A DNA stretch of 64,000 bases from Chitinophaga chungangae (lineage in GTDB: Bacteria > Bacteroidota > Bacteroidia > Chitinophagales > Chitinophagaceae): contig NZ_JAGHKP010000002.1 in the NCBI RefSeq assembly GCF_017742215.1, positions 186,001 to 250,000 of the forward strand, written 5' to 3'. Below are positions 1 to 8,368 of this stretch, piece by piece. How positions within the stretch are numbered: position 1 is the first letter of the stretch; every line of letters begins with the position of its first letter. Under the pieces are notes generated by a model. That model saw only the letters and a list, made by a program, of their open reading frames with translations. It was not told the origin of the DNA and ran no database searches. Both the position numbers and the translations under genes were made by a program.

Positions 1-350
1 GTCGCGGCGATATTTGCCAGTATGGCGGCCGCATCGTCGCCGGGCGGGGCGTTGTGGTGAAGAATGGTGTTGAGGCTGAGAAACGCTTCTTTTTTAACGG
101 AAATGTCTGAATAGATCACGGAATATTTTGGGATGAAAAGCGCGTCGCCTTCTTTCATCTCATGTTTTTTCCCCTCGAGGTACACTACCTTTTTTCCCTG
201 CCGCACGCAGGTGATGGCGGCATGAGGCATGAAAAACTCGTCTTCCGACGAACGGTCGTAGCGGCAAAGGGCCATATCTATCGTATCGCCGGCGTGCAGT
301 TTTTGCACGCTGGCTTTCCGATGGTTGAAGTCTGAAAAAGCGGTGATCAT
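1..350 (-). CDS. AraC-family transcriptional regulator, N-terminal sensor part (truncated by window edge)
   Basis: The reading frame starts at an ATG at 350 and runs off the left edge, so only about 116 residues are visible. They read as a cupin-like ligand-binding domain of the sort found at the N-terminus of AraC regulators: a CRYDRSSEDEFF stretch, then FMPHAAITCVRQGKKVV and an EGDALFIPKYSV segment, typical of the small beta-barrel. The DNA-binding helix-turn-helix would lie outside the window and cannot be checked. The gene follows the histidine kinase on the same strand after 27 bases and may be co-transcribed with it. A stand-alone cupin is the alternative. Confidence 0.6.
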   Translation of the reverse strand, partial: MITAFSDFNHRKASVQKLHAGDTIDMALCRYDRSSEDEFFMPHAAITCVRQGKKVVYLEGKKHEMKEGDALFIPKYSVIYSDISVKKEAFLSLNTILHHNAPPGDDAAAILANIAA

Positions 351-377
351 GCGGGGATCAAATTACGAATTTCCGCG

Positions 378-2357
378 CTACGGGAGAAGCGCCGTGTCTT
401 TCGGCAACCGGAAATAAAAAGTGCTGCCTTTTCCGGGAATGCTGCTGATGTGCAGCTCGCCGCCGTTGTTGGCCACAAATTCCTTGCAGAGCCAAAGGCC
501 CAGGCCGGTGCCTTTTTCGTTGGCGGTGCCGTCTGTGGAATACAGCTTGCTGCCGTACAATATTTTGTACGCAGCCTCGCTGGTCAGGCCGTTGCCGCTG
601 TCTGTCACGTATAGTTCCGTTTTTCCGCCGGCATCTCTTGCGCCGAACGAAATCACGCCGCCGCGCGGGGTGAATTTGATGGCATTGTCTACCAGGTTGC
701 GGATCACGAGTTCCAGCTGGTGATCGTCTGCAAACACCGTGGCGCCCGGTGGCACGGAAATTTCCAGCCGGATGTTCTTCTGGCCTGCGGAAAACCGGTA
801 AGTATCGGCGATCAGCTGGAAAAGCGGCGCCAGCTCCACCTTCTCGGGCCGGGTTTCGATGCGGTTCATCTGCGACAGCGACCAGTTGAGCATATTGTGC
901 ATGGTGGAATTGATGTGTTTGATATGCTGCCGGGCCATCTGTGCAAATTCCCCGATCTCCTGCGGCGACAGCGCTTTCATTTCCAGCAGTTCCATCAGCC
1001 CCGAAAGCGTGCCCAGCGGGGTGCGCAGGTCGTGCGAAATAATGCCCAGCAATTTGTCTTTTACCGTATTGCTTTCCCGCAAATGCTGCATCATTTTGGC
1101 CAGCTCCTGCGTACGGAGGCTCACTTTTTCTTCCAGCAGGTCTTTTTGTTTGTTGACGTACTCCAGGTGCGCCGCCTGCATATCGATCTTTTCTTTTTTC
1201 AACAACGCGTACCGGTGCCCCAAAGCCAGCGACAGCAGGATCATTTCCACACCGGAACCGATCGGCAGGATGTGGAACGACCAGGTGCCGTAATGCAGCA
1301 GTCCCACGTTGGTACATACGAAAAGCAGCACGCACGACAGCAGCGCGGTCCATGCGATAAGGAAATACAGCGCGGGTTTATATCCTTTCCTGTAAGCGTT
1401 GATGGACATCCAGATGAACAAAACGGGAATGCAGAAGCTGCACAATTCACTGACGCGGATGGCCGGCACGCGCCAACCCAACGCCAGGCAGATGACCGGC
1501 ACCCACAGCAGCCAGAAGATCCACCGCAGTATCCGCGTTTGCACGGGCGCGTACTTTTTGCTCCGCAGGAACAACACCGAAAAACCGATGGTGAACATGT
1601 AACTCACCGCCGCAAGGCCGATACCGTACTGGTTGAAGAACAATGCGGCGCGGGGGCCGAGGCTGTAGTGAAAACCGCGCAGGTACAGCAGGTTAAAGCC
1701 CGCCAGCGCCACCAGGTAACCGAGATACCAGAGATAGGCCTTGTCGCGCACCCAAAAGAACAGCAGCAGGTTGTAAAAGAACAACGCCGTCACCACGCCG
1801 AGATAGATCAGCTCCACGATGTACATATCCGCCAGCGCCGTGGGCACGCCTTCCGCAGTAGCGGCGGCCAGCGGCACGATCAGCGCGTTGCCGGTACGCG
1901 CGCGCAGCCAGAAGTCCACCGGCTTCCCGTCATTGGCCGGCAATTCGAACGTAAAACCGTGAAAGTGGAAAGGATTGGGTTTGTATTGCAGGCTGCCCGA
2001 TTGCGCCACATGCAGTTCGCCCCCGTGCTCGTAATACAGTGTGAGGCTGTCGATATTGGAAAATTCTATCAGCAGGTAAGTGACGTTGGTGGCAGGGTTG
2101 CTCACCCGCCCGTGGACCCACACCGCGGCTTTGGTGATGCCAAATGCGCCGATATCGTGTTGGATGGGCTGAAAAAGCGAACTGTAGGCAGGTTGTTTCA
2201 CCTGCTGATAAGTGAGCATCCCTGTGGGGTCCGGCATCCAGCCGGAGGTTTGGGCTATGCGCACGTAAGGTCTGTCACTGCTCAGCTCGTTCACGGATTG
2301 GGCAGACAACGGCCAGGGAAATAGCTGTAGGATGAAACAAATAATAAGTTTTCTCAA
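378..2357 (-). CDS. 7TMR-DISM sensor histidine kinase, orphan
   Basis: 659-residue membrane sensor kinase. A signal peptide (about 1-20, ending SAQ) precedes a periplasmic 7TMR-DISMED2 beta-sandwich (about 30-170), which in this family is thought to bind a small, often carbohydrate-like ligand. Seven membrane segments follow (about 180-385), then a coiled coil (385-430), HisKA with the phospho-acceptor His442 in SHDLRTP, and HATPase_c with N558 in NLVDNAIKF, a DSGNG G1 box near 586 and GTGLGL near 616. There is no receiver domain and no adjacent response regulator, so its partner is elsewhere. The start codon is TTG at 2357; the upstream ATG is out of frame and the TTG start gives an intact signal peptide. 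Confidence 0.9.
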   Translation of the reverse strand: MRKLIICFILQLFPWPLSAQSVNELSSDRPYVRIAQTSGWMPDPTGMLTYQQVKQPAYSSLFQPIQHDIGAFGITKAAVWVHGRVSNPATNVTYLLIEFSNIDSLTLYYEHGGELHVAQSGSLQYKPNPFHFHGFTFELPANDGKPVDFWLRARTGNALIVPLAAATAEGVPTALADMYIVELIYLGVVTALFFYNLLLFFWVRDKAYLWYLGYLVALAGFNLLYLRGFHYSLGPRAALFFNQYGIGLAAVSYMFTIGFSVLFLRSKKYAPVQTRILRWIFWLLWVPVICLALGWRVPAIRVSELCSFCIPVLFIWMSINAYRKGYKPALYFLIAWTALLSCVLLFVCTNVGLLHYGTWSFHILPIGSGVEMILLSLALGHRYALLKKEKIDMQAAHLEYVNKQKDLLEEKVSLRTQELAKMMQHLRESNTVKDKLLGIISHDLRTPLGTLSGLMELLEMKALSPQEIGEFAQMARQHIKHINSTMHNMLNWSLSQMNRIETRPEKVELAPLFQLIADTYRFSAGQKNIRLEISVPPGATVFADDHQLELVIRNLVDNAIKFTPRGGVISFGARDAGGKTELYVTDSGNGLTSEAAYKILYGSKLYSTDGTANEKGTGLGLWLCKEFVANNGGELHISSIPGKGSTFYFRLPKDTALLP

Positions 2358-2440
2358 TACGGAGGGTTATGCATTGTACAACATCGTTCTTAATGTAAGA
2401 TAATTTGACGACAGAAAAGGGTGAAAACAAGTGAATAATT

Positions 2441-3406
2441 TCACGGATTATTAACAGCGTAGGGCAATGGCGCGCCTTTCAGCCCGGCGATGATATTTTC
2501 GGCGGCCATCCTTGCCATACCGCTGCGGGCTTCCACCGTGGCGGAACCGATGTGCGGCAGCACGGCCACATTAGGCATGTTCAGCAGCGGGTTGTTTTTG
2601 TTCATGGGCTCGGGATTGGTCACGTCCAGCCCCGCGCCCCAGATGGTTTGCCGCTGCAGCGCATCCAGCAGGTGCAGCTCGTTGTGCATCGCGCCGCGCG
2701 CGGTATTGATGAAAATAGCGGAAGGTTTCATTTGCGAAAATGCTTCCGCATCGAATTTGCCGGCGGTTTCGGGGGTAAGGGCGGCATGCAGGCTGAGCAC
2801 ATCGCTGTTCTTCAACAATTCTTCAAAACTTACATAACGCGCGCCCAGCAAACGTTCCGCTTCTTCGTTGCGGCTGCGGTTGTGATAGATCACCGGCATG
2901 TCGAAAGCGCCACGGCATTTTTTCGCCAGCGCCATCCCGATCTTTCCCATGCCGAACACGCCCAGCGTTTTGCCGTTCAGTTCCATGCCCAGGTTGGCCG
3001 TAGGCTCAAAAAAGCCCCATTCCCCTTTCCCGATCACTTTATGCATATGAAACGCTTTGCGCGCGGTGGCGAGCATGAGCAGGAAAGCCGTATCGGCCGT
3101 GGCATTGCTGAGCACGCCGGGCGTATTGCCGATAGGGATCTTCAGCGCGGTGGCCGCCGCAACGTCTACGTTGTCGTACCCCACCGCCATCAGCGCCACC
3201 ACTTTCAGGTGGGAACAGGCTTCCAGGAATGCCGCGTCGATCTTGTTGCCGCCAACGCTCAGCAGCGCGTCGTGCATTTTGCAGGCCGCGATCAGCTCTT
3301 CAGGGGAAAGGTTTCTTTTCTCACGATGCTCCGTATATGTTATGCCTGCGCTGCGCAACAGTTCCAGCCCGCTTTCGGGAATGATCCTTGTGATGAATAC
3401 TTTCAT
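2441..3406 (-). CDS. D-2-hydroxyacid dehydrogenase (glyoxylate/hydroxypyruvate reductase-like)
   Basis: 321 residues, normal for the family. It should reduce 2-keto acids such as glyoxylate or hydroxypyruvate to D-2-hydroxy acids in the cytoplasm. The nucleotide-binding loop is GMGKIG (152-157), and the acid usually found at the end of the second strand is replaced by N-R-S-R (176-179), which favours NADPH over NADH. The catalytic triad is present: Arg237 in NTARGA, Glu266 in NPEP, His285 in LPHIGS. The gene is divergent from the aldo/keto reductase across 70 bases. The exact substrate cannot be told from sequence. Confidence 0.9.
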   Translation of the reverse strand: MKVFITRIIPESGLELLRSAGITYTEHREKRNLSPEELIAACKMHDALLSVGGNKIDAAFLEACSHLKVVALMAVGYDNVDVAAATALKIPIGNTPGVLSNATADTAFLLMLATARKAFHMHKVIGKGEWGFFEPTANLGMELNGKTLGVFGMGKIGMALAKKCRGAFDMPVIYHNRSRNEEAERLLGARYVSFEELLKNSDVLSLHAALTPETAGKFDAEAFSQMKPSAIFINTARGAMHNELHLLDALQRQTIWGAGLDVTNPEPMNKNNPLLNMPNVAVLPHIGSATVEARSGMARMAAENIIAGLKGAPLPYAVNNP

Positions 3407-3418
3407 GGTGATTGCCGG

Positions 3419-3446
3419 TTGTAAAGATAAAGATCAGGCTATTTTG
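3419..3446 (+). promoter_or_regulatory. Predicted promoter of the aldo/keto reductase
   Basis: TTG at 3419-3421, an 18-base spacer and TATTTTG at 3440-3446. This resembles the Bacteroidota -33/-7 pattern but lacks one T in the -7 element. The ATG at 3477 would follow a leader of roughly 25 bases. Confidence 0.4.
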
Positions 3447-3476
3447 TTACATTAGCGACCATAAAATCAAACGATA

Positions 3477-4433
3477 ATGGAAACCAGGACGCTTGGAAAT
3501 ACAGGGTTCCGCATCGCGCCGCTAATGTTCGGCGGCAATGTGTTCGGATGGACGGCCGATGAACAAACTTCTTTCCGCCTGCTGGACGCCTTTACCGACG
3601 CGGGCTTCAACGCGGTAGACACAGCGGACATTTACACCGTGCGCGTACCCGGCAATACCGGCGGCGATTCGGAACGGATCATCGGGAAATGGCTGCATAA
3701 AACGGGAAAACGCGACAAGGTCATGCTCGCCACCAAAGTAGGCGGTGTGTTCAGCGAAACGAAACGCGGATTGAAAAAAGCATATATCCTTCAATCGGTC
3801 GACGATTCGCTGCAAAGACTGCAAACCGATCACATCGATCTTTATCAAACGCATTACGACGACGAGGAAACGCCCATCGAAGAAACGCTGGAAACGTACG
3901 GCGAGCTTATAAAGTCCGGGAAAGTGCGCGCCATCGGCACTTCCAACATGACGTTGCCGCGCATCATCGCGTCGGCCGCCGTGAGCAAAAACAAACATCT
4001 TCCCGCCTACCAAACCCTGCAGCCCGAATACAACCTGTTCGAACGTGAAAAATTCGAAACGGAATACGCGCCTTACGCCATCGAACACAATCTCGGCACG
4101 ATCCCCTATTTCGCGCTGGCCAGCGGTTTCCTCACCGGCAAATACAGGAAGGAAGAAGACATCGCGGGCAGCGCCCGCGCGAAATACCTCGCCAAATACA
4201 TGACCGGGAGAGGTTTCCGCATTCTCGACGCGCTGGATGAAGTGGCGGCGCGTTACAACGCCAACCCCTCCATGATCGCGATCGCCTGGCTGAAAGACCG
4301 GCCCGGCGTAACCGCGCCCATCGCCAGCGCCACCAGCATTTCACAGCTGAACGAGATTATCCGCGCCGTTTCCCTCCGGCTGGACGCCGACGCGATGGAC
4401 ACGCTGAATGCCGCGAGCGATTACAATGCATAA
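3477..4433 (+). CDS. Aldo/keto reductase
   Basis: 318-residue TIM-barrel oxidoreductase using NADPH to reduce carbonyls. The catalytic tetrad is readable: Asp48 and Tyr53 in VDTADIYT, Lys87 in ATKVGG and His126 in YQTHYDD. The length and the YNLFERE block near the middle match the YajO/Tas-like subgroup. It sits head to head with the hydroxyacid dehydrogenase, so the two may share control of a carbonyl or keto-acid detoxification step; this link rests on position only. It ends just before a strong bidirectional terminator. Confidence 0.9.
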   Translation: METRTLGNTGFRIAPLMFGGNVFGWTADEQTSFRLLDAFTDAGFNAVDTADIYTVRVPGNTGGDSERIIGKWLHKTGKRDKVMLATKVGGVFSETKRGLKKAYILQSVDDSLQRLQTDHIDLYQTHYDDEETPIEETLETYGELIKSGKVRAIGTSNMTLPRIIASAAVSKNKHLPAYQTLQPEYNLFEREKFETEYAPYAIEHNLGTIPYFALASGFLTGKYRKEEDIAGSARAKYLAKYMTGRGFRILDALDEVAARYNANPSMIAIAWLKDRPGVTAPIASATSISQLNEIIRAVSLRLDADAMDTLNAASDYNA

Positions 4434-4453
4434 ACACGGTTACCACAAAAAAT

Positions 4454-4490
4454 AAAAGCGGGCGCATCTTTTCAAATGCGTCCGCTTTTT
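4454..4490. terminator. Bidirectional rho-independent terminator
   Basis: A 14-bp stem with a single G-T pair (arms 4454-4467 and 4476-4489) around an 8-base loop, flanked by A-run and T-run. It lies between the convergent aldo/keto reductase and sulfatase genes and can serve both. Confidence 0.85.
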
Positions 4491-4502
4491 ATACCGGTTT
4501 TT

Positions 4503-6014
4503 TTATTTTCTCGTCTTTTCCGCGTCTCGCAGTTTTTGCAGTGTGGCGGCCATTTCTTTCACCTTTTCGGGATGCGCCGCCGCGATGTTCTGTTTTTCTC
4601 CCACGTCCTTTTTCAGATCGAAGAGCTGCGGCTCTTTATCAGCGCCCGATTCGATGTTCACATGCGTCATCACTTTCGCGCCGTTGGAAGGCGTGATGTA
4701 TTTGAGGTCGCCCTGCACCAGCGAAAGCGCGCCGCCCTGGAGAATAAGCCAGTCGCGGCCTTTCCGCGATTTACCGAGCATGGCGTCGAGCATATCGAAA
4801 CTGTCCGGCGCGTCGTTGGCAGCCAGGGGCTGGCCGGTCATTTTTGCGAAGGAAGCAAACAGGTCTACCTGGCTGATGAGCGCATCGGAAGTTTGCCCGG
4901 CCTTTACGCCCGCGGGCCAGCTCACGATCCAGGGAACGCGGGTGCCGCCTTCGAACGCGCTGTATTTGCCGCCTCTCAGCGGGCCCAGCGGCTGATGGCC
5001 GTTTTGCATGGTCACCGCTTCGTCTGCGTAACCATCGTCGAGCACGGGGCCGTTGTCGCTGGAAAACATCACGATCGTATTTTTCTCGAGACCGAGCGCT
5101 TTGAGTTTTTCCATGATGCGGCCTACCATCCAATCCATTTCAAGGATCGCGTCTCCGCGGTAGCCAAGGCCGCTTTTGCCTTTGAACACGGTGGCCGGCA
5201 TACGCGGCACATGCACGTCGCTCAGCGCGAAATACAGGAAAAACGGGTGCTGGCGGTTTTGTTCAATGAACTGTTCGGCTTTATCGGTAAAGGCGTAAGC
5301 CAGCTCTTCGTCTGCCCAGCGGGCTTTCCGCCCGCCCTTCATAAAACCGATGCGGCCGATGCCGTTCACGATGGTGTTATTATGGCCGTGCGAAGCCTGC
5401 ATCCTGAGCAATTCAGGATTTTCCTTGCCTGTAGGCTCGTCGCCCACTTTTTCTTTATAGTTCACGGTGATGGGGTCGTTTGCATCCAGCCCCTGCACGC
5501 GGCCGTTCTCCACAAACACGGTAGGCACCCTGTCTGCCGTGGCGGGGAAAAAGAAAGAATAATCGAAACCTACTTCATTCGGCCCCGGCCTGATGTCCTG
5601 GTTCCAGTCGATCTCCCGGCCGTCTCCCAGCCCGAGGTGCCACTTGCCCACCAGCGCGGTTTTGTAACCCGCTTTTTGCATCATGGAAGGAAAGGTGGCC
5701 TGCCCGACCGGCACGATCATCGCGGCATTGCCGGGCAATACGCCGGTACCGGTCTTACGCCAAGGGTACCTGCCGGTGATAAGCGCGAAACGGGAAGGAG
5801 TGCAGGTGGCGGAAGTGGTATGCCCGTTGGTAAAACGGATGCCGCTTTGGGCCAGTTTGTCCAGGTTGGGGGTCTGAACTTTCGTAGCGCCATAGCAGCT
5901 GAGGTCGCCATACCCTACATCGTCTGCATAAATAAGGACCACGTTGGGTTTTTGCTGTGCGAAAATTGCCGGGCCGGAAAGGCCCGTTATCAGCAAAAAG
6001 AATAACTTTTTCAT
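4503..6014 (-). CDS. Secreted type I sulfatase (arylsulfatase-like)
   Basis: 503 residues from the ATG at 6014. That start was chosen over in-frame ATGs upstream (6065, 6056) because it directly opens a signal peptide (MKKLFFLL through IFAQQ). The sulfatase signature CTPSR begins at Cys71, the residue converted to formylglycine; metal-binding acids are visible in YADDVGYGD (from residue 29) and SSDNGP in the C-terminal half. It would hydrolyse sulfate esters in the periplasm or outside, probably on sulfated polysaccharide. No formylglycine-generating enzyme or anaerobic maturase is in the window. Substrate unknown. Confidence 0.9.
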   Translation of the reverse strand: MKKLFFLLITGLSGPAIFAQQKPNVVLIYADDVGYGDLSCYGATKVQTPNLDKLAQSGIRFTNGHTTSATCTPSRFALITGRYPWRKTGTGVLPGNAAMIVPVGQATFPSMMQKAGYKTALVGKWHLGLGDGREIDWNQDIRPGPNEVGFDYSFFFPATADRVPTVFVENGRVQGLDANDPITVNYKEKVGDEPTGKENPELLRMQASHGHNNTIVNGIGRIGFMKGGRKARWADEELAYAFTDKAEQFIEQNRQHPFFLYFALSDVHVPRMPATVFKGKSGLGYRGDAILEMDWMVGRIMEKLKALGLEKNTIVMFSSDNGPVLDDGYADEAVTMQNGHQPLGPLRGGKYSAFEGGTRVPWIVSWPAGVKAGQTSDALISQVDLFASFAKMTGQPLAANDAPDSFDMLDAMLGKSRKGRDWLILQGGALSLVQGDLKYITPSNGAKVMTHVNIESGADKEPQLFDLKKDVGEKQNIAAAHPEKVKEMAATLQKLRDAEKTRK

Positions 6015-6104
6015 CGGATGAGCGTTAATTAAACATCGGGTTACAATCTTACTCATTAAATACATCTTTTTTCAACTTAAATTGATTAAATTAACAGTAC
6101 TGCG

Positions 6105-6135
6105 TTTTGCCATAGATTGTATAATATTATTTTTC
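6105..6135 (+). promoter_or_regulatory. Predicted promoter of the single-domain response regulator
   Basis: TTTTG at 6105-6109, an 18-base spacer, then TATTTTTC at 6128-6135, one mismatch from TAnnTTTG. The leader to the ATG at 6189 would be about 48 bases. Confidence 0.45.
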
Positions 6136-6188
6136 AATGTATTGTACCGGCCGATTGTTCGAAGTTTTAATTATTAATCCCAGCGTGT

Positions 6189-6587
6189 ATGACGACAAAT
6201 GTACCCACCATATTATTGATCGACGATGATACGGATGACCAGGAAATGTTTCTGTCCGCCCTTGAGTTCATCGACGAATCAATTATATGCAACACAGCCC
6301 CGAACGGTTATGAGGCCATTATGCAGCTGAACAGCGCTGATTCCCTGCCTGATCTTATTTTCCTCGATCTCAACATGCCGGTGATGAATGGCGTGCAATT
6401 CCTGCGCGAGGTAAAAGCGGCGCACAAAGCCAAAGACGTGCCGGTGGTGGTATATTCCACAGCCTCCGATATCCAGACCATCCAGGAAGCCCGCCAGCTG
6501 GGCGCTTTCCAGTTTATCACCAAACCGGAAAAATTCTCCGAACTGGTTGGTTTGCTGCATGGATTGCTGTATCCCGCCACGCGGTAA
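6189..6587 (+). CDS. Single-domain (CheY-like) response regulator
   Basis: 132 residues forming just one receiver domain. The acidic pocket DDD is at 12-14, the phospho-acceptor is Asp60 in FLDLNMP, the switch Ser/Thr is at 90-91 and the conserved Lys112 is in ITKPEKF. With no output domain it must act by protein contact or as a phosphate shuttle. It lies alone between two sulfatases on the opposite strand, and its kinase is not evident; the orphan kinases at 378 and 11198 are candidates by proximity only. Confidence 0.9.
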   Translation: MTTNVPTILLIDDDTDDQEMFLSALEFIDESIICNTAPNGYEAIMQLNSADSLPDLIFLDLNMPVMNGVQFLREVKAAHKAKDVPVVVYSTASDIQTIQEARQLGAFQFITKPEKFSELVGLLHGLLYPATR

Positions 6588-6655
6588 TTTTCTCTTCTGC
6601 GATTTGCTACTGTGCGTATGAACGATTGTTCGATGCGAAAAGGTTTGAATACAAT

Positions 6656-8185
6656 TCACTGTTCTGCGGAAGCAATTTCCGATGGCCATGCCACCGGGAG
6701 GCCGGAGAGTTTGAATACCGGCATCGTTATATTTCTTTCCTGCAGATAACTGGTCAGTTCTTCCGCGAGCTGTTTCGTCACGGATGGATTTTCCTTCGCC
6801 ACGTCATGCGTTTCGCCGATGTCTTTTTTCAGATCGTACAAATACAATTCCTCCTTCCGATGATCGTACACAAGCTTCCAGTCTCCCTTCCGCGCAGCGG
6901 AAAAAAAGTGCAGGCCGGGGCCTTCGCCGCGGTTCCAGCGATGCGGGTAATGCCATACCAGCAAACGTTCTTTCACTTTCGCCGAATGACCTTTCAGCAC
7001 CGGTAAAAAACTTATCCCGTCCGTTTGCTGTACCAGCACCGGTTTCCTGGCTCCCGCCATCGCCAGCACGCTCGGGAAAAAATCTTCGATGATCACCGGT
7101 TGCTCCGCGACCGTTCCCGGTTTTATCACCGCGGGCCAGCTCACGATCATCGGTTCGCGGATGCCGCCTTCGTTCACCGAGCCTTTGCCCGCTTTCAGCG
7201 GCAGGTTCTGCGTATGCGCCGGCGGCGTGCGTGGCGGCGAAAGGCTCAGCCCGCCATTGTCCGACATAAACATCACGACGGTATTTTTCGCCATTCCTTC
7301 GCGTTCCAGGTAATCCATGATATCGCCCAGGCTTTTGTCCATGCCTTCTATCAGGCTCGCGTATTTCGCTTCCGTTTCGCTCAGACCCTGATCGATGTAA
7401 TGCTGGTAAAACCGTTTATCCGCCTCCAAAGGCACGTGCACCGCGTAATGCGCCATGTAGAGGAAAAATGGTTTTTTCGATGCACGGTTTTTGTCGATCG
7501 CCGTGAGCGCTTTGCGGGTAAGCGCGTCCGTCAGGAATACGTCTGTGCCGTAAAATTCCTCCAGTCCGGGCACACCATGCGATGCGCTGGCGGCGCCGTA
7601 TTTTTTCTCCGGCAGATAACTCGCGGGGTGGCCGGCCGCATGCCCTGCAATGTTCACCGCGTAGCCCATCGCCAGCGGGTCCGCGCCGGGCGTGCCATTG
7701 GAAGCATAATGCGCCTTGCCGCAATGAATTGTGAAATATCCCGCCTGCGCTAAAAGTTTTGGTAACGGGGTCGCATATACGGTATTTGGAATGCCCGGCA
7801 CAGGGCTCATCCCGTTCAGGTTCCACGGGCCGGACTGCAGTGTTGAATCCGGGTTGTCTGACCGTTTATCGCGCGCATAGTTCGTCCAGTTGGTAACATG
7901 ATGGCGCGCTACGTTCATGCCCGTCATGAGGCTCACGCGCGTGGGCGTGCATACCGGTGTTGCGTAGGCGTTGGTGAACTTCATGCCTTGTTTCGCGAGC
8001 CTTTGCATGTTGGGCGTACGGTACCGTTTGTTGAGCGGGGTGGATTGCGTCCAGAAAGGTTCGCTTGTGTCTTGCCAGCCCATATCGTCTACCAGGAAAA
8101 TGATGATATTGGGCCGCTGCTGCGCGCTTGCCTGAAAGGCGAGAAAGAGCGCCAGGCAACAAAAAACGGGTTTTATGCTTATCAT
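6656..8185 (-). CDS. Secreted type I sulfatase, second copy
   Basis: 509 residues with a signal peptide (about 1-21, ending ASA). The active-site motif is CTPTR starting at Cys79; metal ligands appear as VDDMGW (Asp33, Asp34) and MSDNGG. Compared with the sulfatase at 4503-6014 it has a different insert after the active site, rich in G/H/P (about 150-215), so substrates probably differ. Both are on the minus strand but separated by a plus-strand regulator gene, hence not one operon. Maturation would need a formylglycine-generating enzyme encoded elsewhere. Confidence 0.9.
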   Translation of the reverse strand: MISIKPVFCCLALFLAFQASAQQRPNIIIFLVDDMGWQDTSEPFWTQSTPLNKRYRTPNMQRLAKQGMKFTNAYATPVCTPTRVSLMTGMNVARHHVTNWTNYARDKRSDNPDSTLQSGPWNLNGMSPVPGIPNTVYATPLPKLLAQAGYFTIHCGKAHYASNGTPGADPLAMGYAVNIAGHAAGHPASYLPEKKYGAASASHGVPGLEEFYGTDVFLTDALTRKALTAIDKNRASKKPFFLYMAHYAVHVPLEADKRFYQHYIDQGLSETEAKYASLIEGMDKSLGDIMDYLEREGMAKNTVVMFMSDNGGLSLSPPRTPPAHTQNLPLKAGKGSVNEGGIREPMIVSWPAVIKPGTVAEQPVIIEDFFPSVLAMAGARKPVLVQQTDGISFLPVLKGHSAKVKERLLVWHYPHRWNRGEGPGLHFFSAARKGDWKLVYDHRKEELYLYDLKKDIGETHDVAKENPSVTKQLAEELTSYLQERNITMPVFKLSGLPVAWPSEIASAEQ

Positions 8186-8368
8186 ATCCCCTAAGATAAA
8201 AAGTTATTTGTTCGTAAGCAATCCTTATTATATTATATAATTTTAGAATGCGAAATCATCGCCGCGTATGCTTATATTTATAATTACGCCATCCAACCTA
8301 ACATTTGCGGCCGGGAGCAACCGGTACATGAGCATTTACGTATCCCTTGTCAGCTCAAATACATCTTC

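Noticed and set aside
720..2324. A long plus-strand reading frame (534 codons) opposite the first kinase gene
   Set aside because: It mirrors the kinase on the other strand, has low-complexity His/Arg/Gln-rich translation and no recognisable domain; the kinase is clearly the real gene.
4476..6005. Plus-strand 509-codon frame opposite the first sulfatase
   Set aside because: Antisense shadow; the sulfatase has complete motifs and a signal peptide.
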